Of a stretch of 47,763 nt of DNA, positions 22,182 through 34,064 are shown in pieces. Under the pieces are notes generated by a model that saw nothing but the letters and a program-made list of their open reading frames with translations, searched no databases and was not told the origin of the DNA. This DNA is from Rusavskia elegans (Eukaryota > Ascomycota > Lecanoromycetes > Teloschistales > Teloschistaceae): NCBI GenBank assembly GCA_011316305.1, contig SAUG01000193.1:1-47763 (forward strand), written 5' to 3'. Made by a program: the position numbers and the translations under genes. Numbering within the stretch: position 1 is the first letter of the stretch; every line of letters starts with the position of its first letter.

Positions 22182-22664
22182 GGCTTCTTGCAAACTGTCA
22201 TGTTATGCAATACAATCACGGTAGCAGCACTGCGGCCATTGAGGAGCCCCGTGATATACCACAGCCACCGTCAACCGCTCGCATTCCTTTTGTGGGAGAC
22301 TTTTGACTTACTACATTCCAGTGCATCTCTCGGCAATTCCCGGTTATAGGATGTTTGAACGCCATTAACGACCTGATGATTGTGTTTTCGGCTTTGTAAA
22401 ATCTTCTGCTTGTTATCTTTGTTGTCCTAGGTAATGCGAGGTACCTCTTCAAAGGCCAGAGAATTAACATTGATGCCGCATGCGGTATTTCTCATTCCTT
22501 ACAAAGCAATACCTTCCAATTTTTCTCTGTTTGCCGATGGTAGCATTACAAAGCTGCTCTGCTTGTACACTACAGCGCCGTGACTCCTCCCAGGACCATA
22601 ATTGCCGAAATCTTCAACCGTAGTCTTCGCGCATCGCAGTGCTAATATCGCTTTCCCGATCATC
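22182..22664. other. Intergenic region between the RidA-family gene and an unknown gene
   Basis: About 480 bp between co-oriented genes. It probably holds the 3' UTR of the RidA gene and the promoter of the next gene. No other signal was recognised. Confidence 0.45.
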
Positions 22665-24516
22665 ATGGCGCCGTCACCAACAAAACGAGTAACTCGGAGT
22701 ACGAAGACAAAACAATTCACAGACTTAGGTAAATCTCCACCGAAAATCACCAAGAGATCTAAGAAACCAGATGCCGCATCACGGCCCTACCGAATCAACC
22801 CTGACATTCAAGATCAGTCTGACTCTTCGGATTCTCAACCACAGAAACCAACTCAACAAGCCAATAGCCCTCCCGCACGCAAAAGAAAGAACGACCGCCT
22901 CCAAGATACTGCCAGCAAGAGAACCACCAGGGCAAGAAGCCAAGCTCCACCCTCAAGAGGCCCAATAATCGGCAAGAGACCCGTATTCCACGTTCCCGGA
23001 CCACATATCATCACAGACACAAAAACGGGAGAGTCAATCTGGATACCGGCAGAGCCCGACATTCCAACCGACCTACCAAAATGGCATCTTGAAAAGGATA
23101 TGAATCCCTTCACTGGAGATCCCCCTCCAATATTCCAGCAGAAATCGGTAGAAGAACTCTACCAGGAAATCCTGGAATGCCCAGAACTCCGCTTCGATCA
23201 CAGGGGAATTGAAGAATTGCTCGCAAACGCGCAACCCCGAACACCGGAGGAAATCACACAATGCTACCGTGACTTACGTTCAGCGGCCTGGAAATGGGTG
23301 AAGGAAAGCTTCCAATATGAATCCTCGAGTCCGCTTAACTTGATGGAGCTAGCGACGAGTCATCCAGAGCTAATGGAATACATCAATTCCACGACTGCAA
23401 GCCCGCAGCTCACGGATTGGGAAACGCTTCTGCAGAAGAAAAGAGCGGCGATCGTGTATTCGATTTTGGGGAAAGTGCTTGATATCCATGTATTCGGAGA
23501 AGAACTATTCGGTGCGAGCCCCGAGCAGAAATATACGCTTCGATCGAGCGATAGGGAGAGTATGGATCATGACGGTAAACCCTCTCCCTCTTTCTCCTCC
23601 TCTCCTTATCCCCACTCCCCCAAACCACCTACCCAATCTAATACTAACATCTCCAATCCCAGGTTTCACACGCCAACAAACCCGCGCCTCAATCCTCACA
23701 ACCCTCCTCCCTTACCCGCACACCCACCCCCCACACACTCTCCCCGCCCTCCAAACCCTCCAAGGCCAACTCATCACTCTCCTCTCCCCACTCCTCCCTC
23801 CATCCACCACCCAAAACCCCCTCAACACCCCCCTCTTCGCCCTCCTCCTCTCCGCCGCCAACCTCGCTCTCGCAATCCGCACAAACCCGCACGAAATCTA
23901 TTATTTCGTGTCGGCGCCGAGTCCGGGCTCAGCGTACGACAGAGAGGTGATGGCGGCGTTGAACGCAGTGGATGTAGGGATTGCGGAGGGCGTGGAGGGG
24001 GTGAGGGAAATGAGGGGGAAGGGGGGGATAAGGCTTGTGGTTGGGGTGGGTGGGTGGTCGGGTTTGGTAGCTTATTGGCCTGTTTGTGATGATAGGGATG
24101 GGGATAGGGTTGATAGGAAGGGGAAAGGGATAAAGAAGGATATGGGGGAGATGGGTGTCCAGACACAGATTATCGCGAGGGCGGATGTCTGGGTTGTGCT
24201 CGAGGCGGTGAATCCTAGCGCACAGAAGACCGCCGGGATGGGGAAGGGGAAGGGCAAGGGAAGGAAAACGTTGAGGGCCGAAATGTGGGATCGGTCTCGG
24301 TGCGCGGAAGTCGAAAAAGAGATCGAGAAGCTTAAGATGAAGAGAAGGTTGGGTGTTGCAGCTGCAGCGATGGTTGTGGGGGGGTACCTTTTTGCGGGAG
24401 ACAGTTTGAAGGAGGTGTTATGGGGTGAAAGCTTGGAGGCATATGGTATCAGGCAACGGGAGATTTGGTTGGAGGAAACGCGGAGGGTGTTTGCTGGTAT
24501 GCGGAATATGGAATGA
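22665..24516 (+). CDS. Conserved fungal hypothetical protein
   Basis: Two exons: 22665-23574 and 23663-24516, joined by an 88-nt intron (G|GTAAAC to CCCAG) at HD|GFTRQQ; 587 residues. The frame is open further upstream, but the first ATG is 22665 (MAPSPTKRVTRSTK). Residues 1-120 are basic, Ser/Pro-rich and probably disordered with nuclear-type Lys/Arg patches. Residues about 150-420 look globular and helical (e.g. WHLEKDMNPFTGDPPP, CYRDLRSAAWKWVKESF, YSILGKVLDIHVFGEELFG). Later come LFALLLSAANLALAIRT and, near residue 535, a hydrophobic VAAAAMVVGGYLFAG that may be a buried helix or a transmembrane segment. The region 3' of the intron is C-rich and then very G-rich, a local strand-composition shift. 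I recognise no family with a known function. Confidence 0.75.
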
Positions 24517-25112
24517 AAGTGTAGAGATGCTTTTGGTGGGGAAGGAGTTGGCTTGGTTGAAGAAAGTTATGGTGGTGAAGGCTGTAGATGGTGAATTCGT
24601 GATTGAGAAGTTTAGGATCGGGAAGGTGGTGGATGATGGGGCAGGTTTGTGTTGGGTATGTAAACTTGGAGGGGAAGGATATTTGGATCGCTGATTCGTC
24701 TTCATGCATTTGATCACGGTTGTTTAGAGCTATTAAGGTGATCTTTTCGTATGCTGTTTGCCAATTCTATCAGCTGGTACAAGAACCGAGTGTGATTCCA
24801 TCGCCTCCCCAGCTAATCATGGCTTCCAAGTCAGGGGTTGGCCCGGGTAATCATCCTGCTAAACCAAACGCAATCCAGGAACCATTAAACAAGCCCGGAG
24901 CAATCATTAAAGCAGAAATCCATATCGAGGTACCAACCGTTGTACGGCCCTTATGGCGTTTGGCGAGTACACAGTGAGCCCCTGATTTAGATGTCACAGT
25001 AGGGCAGTGATGATGTGACGTAGCGTCCCAGAGGTCGAGGTGCCAGTCAAGAGCTGTACAACAGGCAGGACTTCTCTGAACCGTAGGCTCAGCCATATCC
25101 GCAGTCGATGTC
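24517..25112. other. Convergent intergenic region
   Basis: About 600 bp between convergent genes, holding both 3' ends. The small ORFs (24425-24694, 24720-24977) lack recognisable features. Nothing else is seen. Confidence 0.45.
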
Positions 25113-26660
25113 TCAAGAAGTGTCGTCGTCTGAATCTTCGAGCCCAGGAACTGGTGGATTCCGCTCGTGCCACTCCAGCGTTAGACGACGCCACTCCCGC
25201 TCTTTGGATTCGAATACCTCTTTGAAGATCATAAGCCACTTTATGTCCTCTTGAGTCCGGTGCTTGCGCATGCTGAGATCTTCGTATTCTTTTTGTAACC
25301 CGCCTGACCACAATTTCGCAAGCGGCCCTTCTTCCCTGAATCGACGCAGACTTTCCTCGCGACGCCTCTCTGCTTGGCCTTTCTGCCACCTTCGATAGTC
25401 TTTTCCCATACTCATCTCAGCTTGTTCCATGGCATCGTCAAATATTTCTTTGAAATTATGATCGGTCCATGCGTTTACTCCACGCCAATACTGATATTCG
25501 CTGAGACGTTCCCACAACCGTTCGAGCAACGTAACCGTTTTTATGCTCCGCATTCCGGGATTTCCACGGTCCAGCTCCTTGACCCTCTTCCATTCCTTTT
25601 CTTCATCAAGTAGGTCCTTCCCATTGAGACGACCCAAGACTTGCTGCACGTTTTGGGCGAATTTCTTGCATTCGACGCGCGTGCAATCCTCCATGGGCCT
25701 ATCGATCTGGAACTCGCCTTTACCGTGGTTGAAGATAGCCCGGAAAACCACGGGCTTGGCAACCTTGATACGGGTCAACGGTGACAAGATGTAAAGAATC
25801 CTTATATATGATTGAGAATGGTCCCCATAAGTGCAGAGACCTGTGACTGAAGGAAGGAAGGCGGCGGGAGGAGGATCTTCGTTCTTCGGTAGACAGCAAA
25901 AACATGGTATGGAGACGGTTAGTCTCTGAATTGCTTGATTGTTTGTCAGTGCATCGCAGATAAGACGGAGACGTTCTTTGAAAACAAAACTCAATGGCCA
26001 AAAGGCTTGCCTGTTGCCAGGGGCAGCGAACCACCAATCTTCAAGCGTGAAATTGATGTGGTAATTCTGAATGCACCTGAATTGAGGGAGTTCCTGGATC
26101 TGCAGTGCACTTGCGAAATGGTTCTTGTCGGCCCAGTCATACCGCTTTTCCTGGTTATACCAGATCACATACATGAAGACATCGATTTGCAGCGGCACTT
26201 TGGAATAGAAGATCCACAATGCCGTGGCAGAAATCGATTTGCTGGTCCGGAAAAGACTGACAGGCATATGCTCGCCCTTGAGCGGTTCGCAATCACGGGG
26301 CTCGAGCAAGCCATCCGCCCCCTTGACCCATCGCGGTCGGGATCCTGATCGTAGATCGGCCTGGGGCATCGCGAAGCGAATGACTTCTACCTGGAGCTCT
26401 GGTGGAAGCTTTTCGAAGGGGAAGACCTCTTTGCAGGCGGTTTCAGCCGCTTGCTGCAGCTCGTTGTGTATTTGATCCGACGGGCTCCATGGTGACTTTA
26501 GCTCGTGGATAGGCAGCGCTTGCTGCGACGCGTTCAGCTTTTGATCCGATGGGCTCCATGTTGACTTTGGCTTGTCGATAGACACCACTTGACCATCCTT
26601 GGAGGTCGTTTGTTCCATCCTAGGCACCTCTTGAACATCCTTCGAGGCGGTTTGTCCCAT
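25113..26660 (-). CDS. F-box-like hypothetical protein
   Basis: Single exon, 515 residues from the first ATG at 26660 (MGQTASKD); the frame is open further 5' but without an ATG. The start fits the N-myristoylation pattern MGxxxS. Residues about 1-65 are Ser/Gln/Lys-rich and contain a repeated unit (KSTWSPSDQ, then KSPWSPSDQ). Next comes an F-box-like helix FPFEKLPPELQVEVIRFAM, as in large fungal F-box families that recruit substrates to SCF ubiquitin ligases. The following region resembles the usual unannotated C-terminal part of such proteins (LFRTSKSISATALWIFYSKVPLQID). The last about 130 residues are strongly charged helices (RRWQKGQAERRREESLRRFREE). F-box assignment is moderate because only the LPPEL core is clear. 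Nothing about its target can be seen. Confidence 0.75.
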   Translation of the reverse strand: MGQTASKDVQEVPRMEQTTSKDGQVVSIDKPKSTWSPSDQKLNASQQALPIHELKSPWSPSDQIHNELQQAAETACKEVFPFEKLPPELQVEVIRFAMPQADLRSGSRPRWVKGADGLLEPRDCEPLKGEHMPVSLFRTSKSISATALWIFYSKVPLQIDVFMYVIWYNQEKRYDWADKNHFASALQIQELPQFRCIQNYHINFTLEDWWFAAPGNRQAFWPLSFVFKERLRLICDALTNNQAIQRLTVSIPCFCCLPKNEDPPPAAFLPSVTGLCTYGDHSQSYIRILYILSPLTRIKVAKPVVFRAIFNHGKGEFQIDRPMEDCTRVECKKFAQNVQQVLGRLNGKDLLDEEKEWKRVKELDRGNPGMRSIKTVTLLERLWERLSEYQYWRGVNAWTDHNFKEIFDDAMEQAEMSMGKDYRRWQKGQAERRREESLRRFREEGPLAKLWSGGLQKEYEDLSMRKHRTQEDIKWLMIFKEVFESKEREWRRLTLEWHERNPPVPGLEDSDDDTS

Positions 26661-27628
26661 ACTTGATGATACAGAGTAGGTTGGGAACAAAACTGAATTA
26701 TTTGTAACTTGCAGATGTGAAAGTGCGAATTTAGAGAGCGTCGATCGTACTTACGGTAAGTGATGAGGTGATGGCGTAGTAAACAGGCTGACGAAACAAC
26801 GATTTTCATCAACACTCTTGACATTCAACATATCCCACCAGAACGGAAATGAACAAGCTGGGTACATCAATTCCAGTGAAGGAGAACTTTCACCCCACAT
26901 CAACGTCCTTCACTTGGGTTTCGCCAAGCACATCCAAGCCCAGAGACCACACTCATCGGGAGTCCCAGCTTTTGCGGCACATATCCGGTCATTACGTGCT
27001 GATACATCACCACCTCGATCATAGCGATCCTTGAGGACAGCAAGGATGAGGCACGCTGCCCCTGGATATGACAACAGGTGGTCCCATCAAGGCTTGATGA
27101 GGATGTCGAGGATTATTGTCTGATGAATCTGACGTCTCGTCTTTGCTGCCACGGGTTCATCGCGATTTTCAAAAGCCCCCAGATTCGGCTTAGTGCCGGC
27201 CGATCCTCGGTAAAGCTTGACCACCAGCAGCCATCTGTCCCCACCCCCCCTGGCTCTCCTATCATCACTACTTCCTCTGCACCCCAACTTTCTTATCCTC
27301 TCCACGACTCTTTCGTTGCGGACCAAACGAAACGGACAGACACGAATACAGGAAGCATTGAAGCTCAACCTGTAGATTTGACAACATCCCAATTGTGACA
27401 TCTCCATGAGATCGACCACCGCCTTTTTACCGGGCCAAATCCAAACAAAGGCACTTCGAGTGGATCTCTCGGAACCTCTCGGAGCACCGTATCTAGTATT
27501 CCCTACCTGGCATCACCATTCCCCCACCCTCTTCCAAACCCCCAACAACAACCTATAACCCCTCCAAGAGACAAAGAGAGAGAGCGCGCTCCACCATCCA
27601 TCCCACCCAAAACCCCTCCCATCAATCC
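26661..27628. other. Intergenic region with no supported gene
   Basis: Nearly 1 kb. The overlapping opposite-strand ORFs at 27078-27419 do not look like proteins. From about 27500 the plus strand is C-rich (CCCCCACC, CCCTCC tracts). The region should contain the promoter of the F-box-like gene and the 3' end of the J-like gene. No RNA gene was recognised. Confidence 0.45.
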
Positions 27629-28045
27629 CTACAAAATCATCGACCCCCCCTCATCTCCCTTCCCATTCCCATCCCCATCCATCCCCTTCTTCGGCGTCTC
27701 CGGAACCTCGGCATCCATTCCCCCCTGCCGCTCACTCCTCACCCGCCCAGCAGATGCAGAAGCATCTTCCAAACCACCATCATACCGTCTTCTCCTCGCG
27801 CTATTGCCCAGATGATGGTATGCCTCGTTCAGCTACACGCATCATCAGTATCAAAAATGCTTTAAACATACGAATATATATATACATGTCATGCTGATCT
27901 GGCTTCGTGGCCATATACGTACCAGAAATCTATACACTGTATAGTTTTTGTAAGTTGTGAGACCGCAGAGGTGGGTGTAGCGTTCGTGGATTTGTTGTTG
28001 GGGTGTTTTGCACGGAATGTCGAGGACGTAGTAGTAGGAGACCAT
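27629..28045 (-). CDS. Small J-domain-like protein lacking the HPD motif
   Basis: Two exons: 28045-27923 and 27832-27629, with a 90-nt intron (GTACGT donor, GTGTAG acceptor) in phase; 108 residues. MVSYYYVLDIPCKTPQQQIHERYTHL resembles J-domain helix I and the start of helix II (usually YYxxLGV...EIKKAYRKLAL). LNEAYHHLGNSARRRRYDGG matches helices III-IV (usually EAYEVLSDPEKRRRYD). The loop between them has no His-Pro-Asp, so it could not stimulate Hsp70 ATPase in the normal way. The C-terminal about 45 residues are Gly/Glu/Asp-rich and disordered. Family resemblance is from pattern only. A different 3' end of exon 1 could change the loop. It lies just upstream of the ABCC gene's 3' end on the same strand. 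Confidence 0.62.
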
Positions 28046-28483
28046 TTTGGGCTTTTCTGTTGGGATTTGATGTTGTTGTGATGGTGCGGGGTGTGGTGGT
28101 CTGTTGTTGTAGTTAGGATACTTTGGAGAAGCTTTCTTGTGCCATGAGCGGGTTGTGGTATTTCAGCCGTCTTTTATGAAGGCGGTGGGAGGGGAGAATG
28201 TTTGCGTTATGGTTGGATAGTTTCATGTGATGGTGTCGGATGATTTGTTATTTGTCTTACTATTTGGATTCCTTGGCAAGGGGCTGGCAATTTCAGGAAT
28301 AAGGCTTGTTTGGATATGAGAGCGAAAAGTCAGGTTGAGGGTTGGGTTTCTCCTGGAACAGCCGGAAAGAAAGAAAGTATTATGGTAGTCATGCTCCTGG
28401 GCATGTAATGAGAGAGGGGAAATATTTTTCATTCGCCATGTAAGCCGTACGATCCATAGTATGTATCATGATTCTCTTCTCCT
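28046..28483. other. Intergenic region between the ABCC and J-like genes
   Basis: About 440 bp between two minus-strand genes, holding the ABCC 3' UTR and the promoter of the J-like gene. No recognisable element. Confidence 0.45.
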
Positions 28484-31400
28484 TCATCCAGCCATACTTC
28501 CATCACCCTCACCCGCAGGACCACAAGCCTTAAGTTTCCCCTCCTCAAGCCTGACGAAAAAATCCGCATCCTTGACCGCTTCCAAGCGATGAGCAATCGT
28601 GATGACGGTGCTCTCTTTTAATTCTTCGCGTAGGATGGCTTGGATCTGCATTGCGGTTTCCGTGTCGATGGAGGCGGTTGCCTTCAACAGTCCACTTGTA
28701 TCAGCCAATCATTTCTATACCGTACATTTTACGATGGATTGCCTACCTCATCCAAAATAACAATAGCACTTCTTCTCAATATCGCTCTCGCAAGTCCAAC
28801 GAGTTGTCTTTGCCCTTGGCTTAGGTTCTTGCCGCCAGCTTCGATTTCCGTCTCCAGCGTCCAGTTGTGGGTGCCACCGATCCTTTGTAGCACGGCGTCG
28901 CAGGCGTCATTGGCGTGTTCGTTGAGGGGATCGAGATTTTGGCGCATGGAGCCGGGGAAGAGGACGGGTTCTTGGGCGAGGAATGTCTAAGGGAGTAGAG
29001 AATGAGTTAGCAGCCGGCCTGGTGAGGACTCGTGCGAGGGGAGAGGCCGAGAAAGGGGACATACGATGCGGCCGCGGAGAGCTTGGGTATTGACTTTGGA
29101 GATGTCGATGTTGTCGATCAGGATACGGCCGGACTCTGGTTTCACTGGGATGGTTTAGTGATTTGATTACCAGAAAGTTGTTTTGGGCTTCCAAGACTTA
29201 CTGATCGCAAGAAGAGACAATGCCAGCGTGCTTTTGCCGGAACCTGGACAAGATTCTTAGCAATAGATCCCTGGCTATTGAGTGTTGATGCTGAAGAGAG
29301 CCTACCGGTCCGACCAAGGAGAGCTGTTGTCGACCCTGCCGGAATACGAAATGAAATGCCAGTCAGTGAAGGATCGAGATGTGGAGCATAGCGCAGTGTG
29401 ACGTCCTCGAAGACAATGTCCCCATTGTAAGAAGGCCACCGTGCCGGCGGATTAATAGAACCAGGTGGCTCTTGCTCAAGATGCAGAAGTTCAACTACCC
29501 TTTCCACAGACACAAAGTCCATCTGGAGCTGGCCATATCGCTTGCATAGTGCATGTGTGGAATCGACGACTATGTCCAGTCAATACGGTTATTTGTTCCT
29601 AGTTTAGTGTTTTGGCTTACATCCTGATGCAGCGACCAGAACAAAAGCCGTCAGCCCCGGCGAGACACCTGTGTACAGTGCTAGTAGTGTCAAGAGGAAC
29701 GTTGAGCATGCCGATAAAGCATCGAAGCGGTACATCAGCCAGGCTTGTAGACTCCTATGGGATGTCAGTGCCATGTATCAATGACGAAGAGAGTCTCGGA
29801 AAGGGGTTCCATCAAAGGTAGCGAGTAGATCCAACGTACCAGTAAAAATGGTCCATCTTCTGAAACGCATCGGTGACGACGATGATCCGGTCCTGGAAGC
29901 TACTTTGCGCGCGAAATGCTGCTGCTGTCAGTGACAATCTCAAGTCGGACAGACGCAATACGGACCGCGGACTGTCGTGAGACCATCAAGTAAAGCCCCG
30001 AAATTTGACATTAACGGGCTGAGAGAAACCATCTAGAGGCCCCTCTATCAGCACTCCTCGCTCTCGTCGAAGATGAGGAATTTCACTAACCTCAAGTCGC
30101 CGAAGACTTTGTGACGTTGGCAGAAAGCGTAGGAATATCAAAACAAAAGATGCGGTCAACGCAACGGAGAAGACGAGAAAGATCGGGGTGACAGAAGCAA
30201 TGATGACAATGGATGATATCCAGGTAATAGCAAGGAAAGCGACATCTTCGAATTGCTGACTGATGTTGCCGTCAACCGTCCCAATGTCCGACGTCAAACG
30301 ATTCATCAATCGACCTAATGGCGTGACATCGTAGAAGCGAAATGTAGCATGGCTGACTCGGATCATAACATCCCGGAACATCTGACGTCCTGCGTGGTAA
30401 ATGATGACTACCATGATACAGTTCCCAATGAAGAAAACCAAGGCTTGAAGAACTGCCAACGAAAAGAATCCAAGAAGCCACGGCCGGATATCGACTTCAG
30501 GCGAAGGCAGGCCGTCGAATAGGCTTATTGATTCCACACTTGTCACAGGTCGGTCGTACGCTTCACCCCATTTCTTGAGGAACCAGGTCTCTCCAAGACC
30601 GACGAGACGATGTAGTGCTAGTGCAAGGATGAGGACGGCCCACCATCTCAGCTTACCAGCCATGATGTACTCCCAGTATACGGCGGCTTTGACGCCGCCA
30701 TGAACACGCCTCTCGTCCTCGATGAACTTCTCGGGTACTGCAGCATCATCAGCAGCATTCTTCTCAACTTGCTTCGGGTTGTCTTCAGGGGCTGATGATG
30801 CTGCATTCGATTCCTCGTCCATAGGTAACGTATTTTTATCTATGACATGTGCGTTGCCGTCAGATATCTCAATAACTTGTTGGGCCACGTTGCGACATAG
30901 CCCGGTGCGATGCGTGACCAAGAGAACCGTTCGCCCTTCTGTCAATGGACCACAAAGACATCTGGATACAACTGTTTCCGCAGTCTGATGGTCCAATGCA
31001 GAGAGAGGATCATCGAGAAAGAGAATCTTTGCTCGACTGTATACGGCTCTTGCCAACGCCACTCGAGCCTTTTGACCTCCAGAGAGACCGATGCCGTTCT
31101 CCCCAACGTGAGACAGATCTCCGTGCTTGAAAGTGGCAAGATCTTGTGTTAAGGCACAAGCTTCGAGCACTTCTCGATAACGGGTCTCCTCATATGGGGA
31201 GATAAACAGGATGTTGTCTCTGATACTCATGCTCTGAAGCCATGGTGCTTGAGCGCAGTATCCGACAACGTCGTTTGGTAGTTCCACACCTCCTCCACGC
31301 TGTTCGAGTTCACCAAGTAAGGCCTGCAACAAAGCTGTTTTTCCTGCGGCCACTTTGCCACATATCACCGTGAGTCCAAGCGGCAGCTCCAGGCTAATGT

Positions 31401-33718
31401 TGCGGAGGACGTAATGCTCAGTCCCAGGCCAAACAAAAGATGCAGCCTGCAGCATGAGCACGGGTTTTCTCGGGTACGATGTAGTGATTGCATCATCTTT
31501 GTCTGGTTCAACCATGAAGTCTTCGATGCGACCCACAGCGATATTGGCGTTGAGAAGTACTGTGATCAAATTTGGTACGTTGCGAAGACTGCTCTCTAGC
31601 ATCGCGAAAAGCTGCAAAGCTGGAAAAGCGACATCTATTCGCAACGGCTGGCCAGCCAACGCAGTGTAAGCGTAGAATGCAGCTACAGGGAACAGACCGC
31701 TGGCCAGGTAATTGGCAACTTCAATCGTGCTTCGCCAGAGGCCTGTTACGACGAAAAGCCTGAGCTCCTGTTGTCTTGCTTGCATGATCTGTTCCTGCCA
31801 GAAGTCTTGCCATCCATACCATCTCAGGTGCCGTATTGCTCCAACGTACTGCGTGACCTTCTTGAGCTTGCCATCAGTCACCTTTCTGCGTTCTCTTTCG
31901 TACTGAAGCAGGAATCGCGTGATGAGTACGTTGACGCTTTGAGCAACGATTACAGTTACAATGCCAAAGAGGCATGGCCAGCCAATCAACTTCCAGACCA
32001 GAACAATGGAGAGGACGAGACTTAGAGGCACTCGAATGATTGTCTGAAACTCCCAGAACCTGGAAACTTCCATCAGCGAAGCGTGAAAAAGGGGATTGGA
32101 GACGGACCTCTGTGCCACTTCATAGACATCATTTCTAACAAAAGTGAGTATTGCTTCTCCCCGTAATTGTGGAGAAGTCCTCTACCTCATAAGATTGTAT
32201 ATCTTACCTATCGATGCAGGCTGCTTTTGGGCTTGTTGTGAAGGCCCTGGCCAGATAGCCCTTTTGAGAGAACGGCCAAACCTTCGAAACGTGCTGTAGA
32301 CAGCCCCAGCAGTTCCTTGACGCTCTATGACAGTATTAGAGTCTCGTATGGCAGACTCAACTTCTTCATCAGACGGCTTCGAGATATCTGACAACGCGGA
32401 CTCTCCAATAATCTGTCTCGATAGCGTCTTCTCGTACAGCATTGTGATCATTTCTCCTCTCGATCTTTCATAGCTTCGCCTGGAATACCAAAGACTAAAG
32501 ACGGAAGATTGACAGGCAACCAAGCGGACCAGAAGCGAAAGAACTGCAAAGGTGACCGCCCGACTTCGAGGAGCTAAGGTGTTTTCCATGGCTCGAAGTA
32601 GCTGTTGCAGAAGAACTGGTCCAGCAAAGTCTAGTATAGACAAGTCAATACATGCCGATCCCGGCAGGTCACACCTCAGCAGCACCCACTCGAGAAAGCT
32701 TCGAGAACGCCGAGGCATAACAGAATGACCAAATCGAGGCCATTGGCAACGAGAAGGCGCCCTACGACCGTGCCACCCAATTCCCGGAATTTGTCGTGCA
32801 GAATGCGATGTTGAAACTCCAAGCTCAATTGCCAGACGTCTTCGTCATTGAGCTGCCTCGAAGATCCAATAGCTATCAAGGACGACATCCAAGAGACACT
32901 CATGAATTGCCATAGCGTCAGATTGTCCTCTGGACTGCGGCGTTGGTGATCTGGCTTCTCGTATGCTGGGCTGATGTCGTCGCTTTCCCATATTGGGTCT
33001 CGCAGAGGCATGCATAGGATGAGACCAATGGAGAGCAGTGCCACGACAATTTCGCATCCTCGATGGATATTGACAGGGGACAATGTGTGCGAGATTTGGA
33101 CGAGGAGTAATAGCTGGGACGACAAAATGCCACACAGGATAATAAGTGCCCCCAAAGGTGCCGTCCTAGGTCGGTCAATGGCGATCAATAATAACAGCAC
33201 AGCCTGATTTCAGTCGTCAGTATCCTCAAAAACGAAGGGATGTAAGGCAGACCCATGTGAGTGCTCGCGGGAGCGGTGTCAAATCCCGAACAGGGAGCAA
33301 AATCGCTCCAACCTGGGTGATCAGGCCGATCAACGATAGGAAAAGAAAAGCATTCAGCAGGGGGGAACGATTTCTAGTGGTCTTTGAGTTGCTGAGCAAT
33401 TCGCAACCATCGGGTTCTTCCTGAACGAAATTCTTGAAGAACTTGGGATGATAGGGAAGCTGCTGAAAGGCTCTGAAAAGTAGAACGCAACAAGCAATGA
33501 GTGTCGGCACAATCGAGATTAGGAACAACGGATCCGAAGCATCATCGATATTGAGAGCCTGGCAAATATAATAATCCTATGTTAGACGTTTTCGACTTCA
33601 CTCGCGTAGGTATTTGGAGGCTACTGACTGCCTCTGTGGAGAAGTACGCTGAACTCTCTGGACTGGAAAAGGAAACTGCACCGAGTACGAGCTGGGTGGC
33701 AAGGAACGGGTCTACCAT
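28484..33718 (-). CDS. ABCC (MRP-type) full ABC transporter
   Basis: Thirteen exons by hand: 33718-33629, 33558-33253, 33203-32690, 32630-32186, 32134-30091, 30032-29966, 29918-29840, 29754-29621, 29569-29306, 29243-29202, 29144-29065, 28986-28747, 28681-28484. All phases agree, giving 1500 residues. Order: hydrophobic N-terminal TMD0, TMD1 with IYNLMRNDVYEVAQR, NBD1, TMD2, NBD2. NBD1 has GKVAAGKTALL (about 710), LSGGQKARVALARA (about 805), LFLDDPLSALD and VTHRT. NBD2 has LGRTGSGKST (about 1314), LSQGQRQLVGLARA (about 1410), VILDEATASID and IAHRLE. Asp in place of the catalytic Glu in NBD1 is the asymmetry normal for ABCC proteins. The family exports glutathione, bile-acid or drug conjugates across plasma or vacuolar membranes; the substrate here cannot be told. 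The last intron uses an AAG acceptor. Confidence 0.92.
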
Positions 33719-34064
33719 CCTATTGACAGAAATTACTTAAGAAAAGATCATGTAGTTCTGTCTCGATCTCTTGAGATCGTGGGTCCTTGGGAGTCGCAGC
33801 AAGGGGCGGGCCCCACGGGGTCGCGAATCGCAGGATGACAGGGGTCGAGGGGGTCAGTAAGAACACCTCATGATATCTAGGTGTGTACATCAAGTATCCA
33901 TAGTGAAATGCCCAGGTGGTTACTGACTAGGCTTCGTGGAAGTGTTTTGATATCGACCCTACATGATACTCTTAACCGTGTAAATGCTGAATCCCCCGAG
34001 GAACACCACGCTCGAAAGTACTGATTGCAAATGCCAGACCTTTCCTTCCAGCCCGCGCCTCAAT
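33719..34064. other. Intergenic region 5' of the ABCC gene
   Basis: About 345 bp between two minus-strand genes: ABCC promoter and Kelch/BTB 3' end. A GC-rich patch (GGGGCGGGCCCCACGGGG) lies near 33804. No further signal. Confidence 0.45.

Noticed and set aside
27078..27419. Overlapping ORFs of 106-110 codons on both strands
   Set aside because: Neither has conserved patterns, and both would be isolated single-exon genes in an otherwise gene-free interval.
13612..33718. Secondary-metabolite or resistance cluster around the kinases and ABCC transporter
   Set aside because: No synthase, tailoring enzyme or cluster regulator is present; the neighbours are housekeeping genes.
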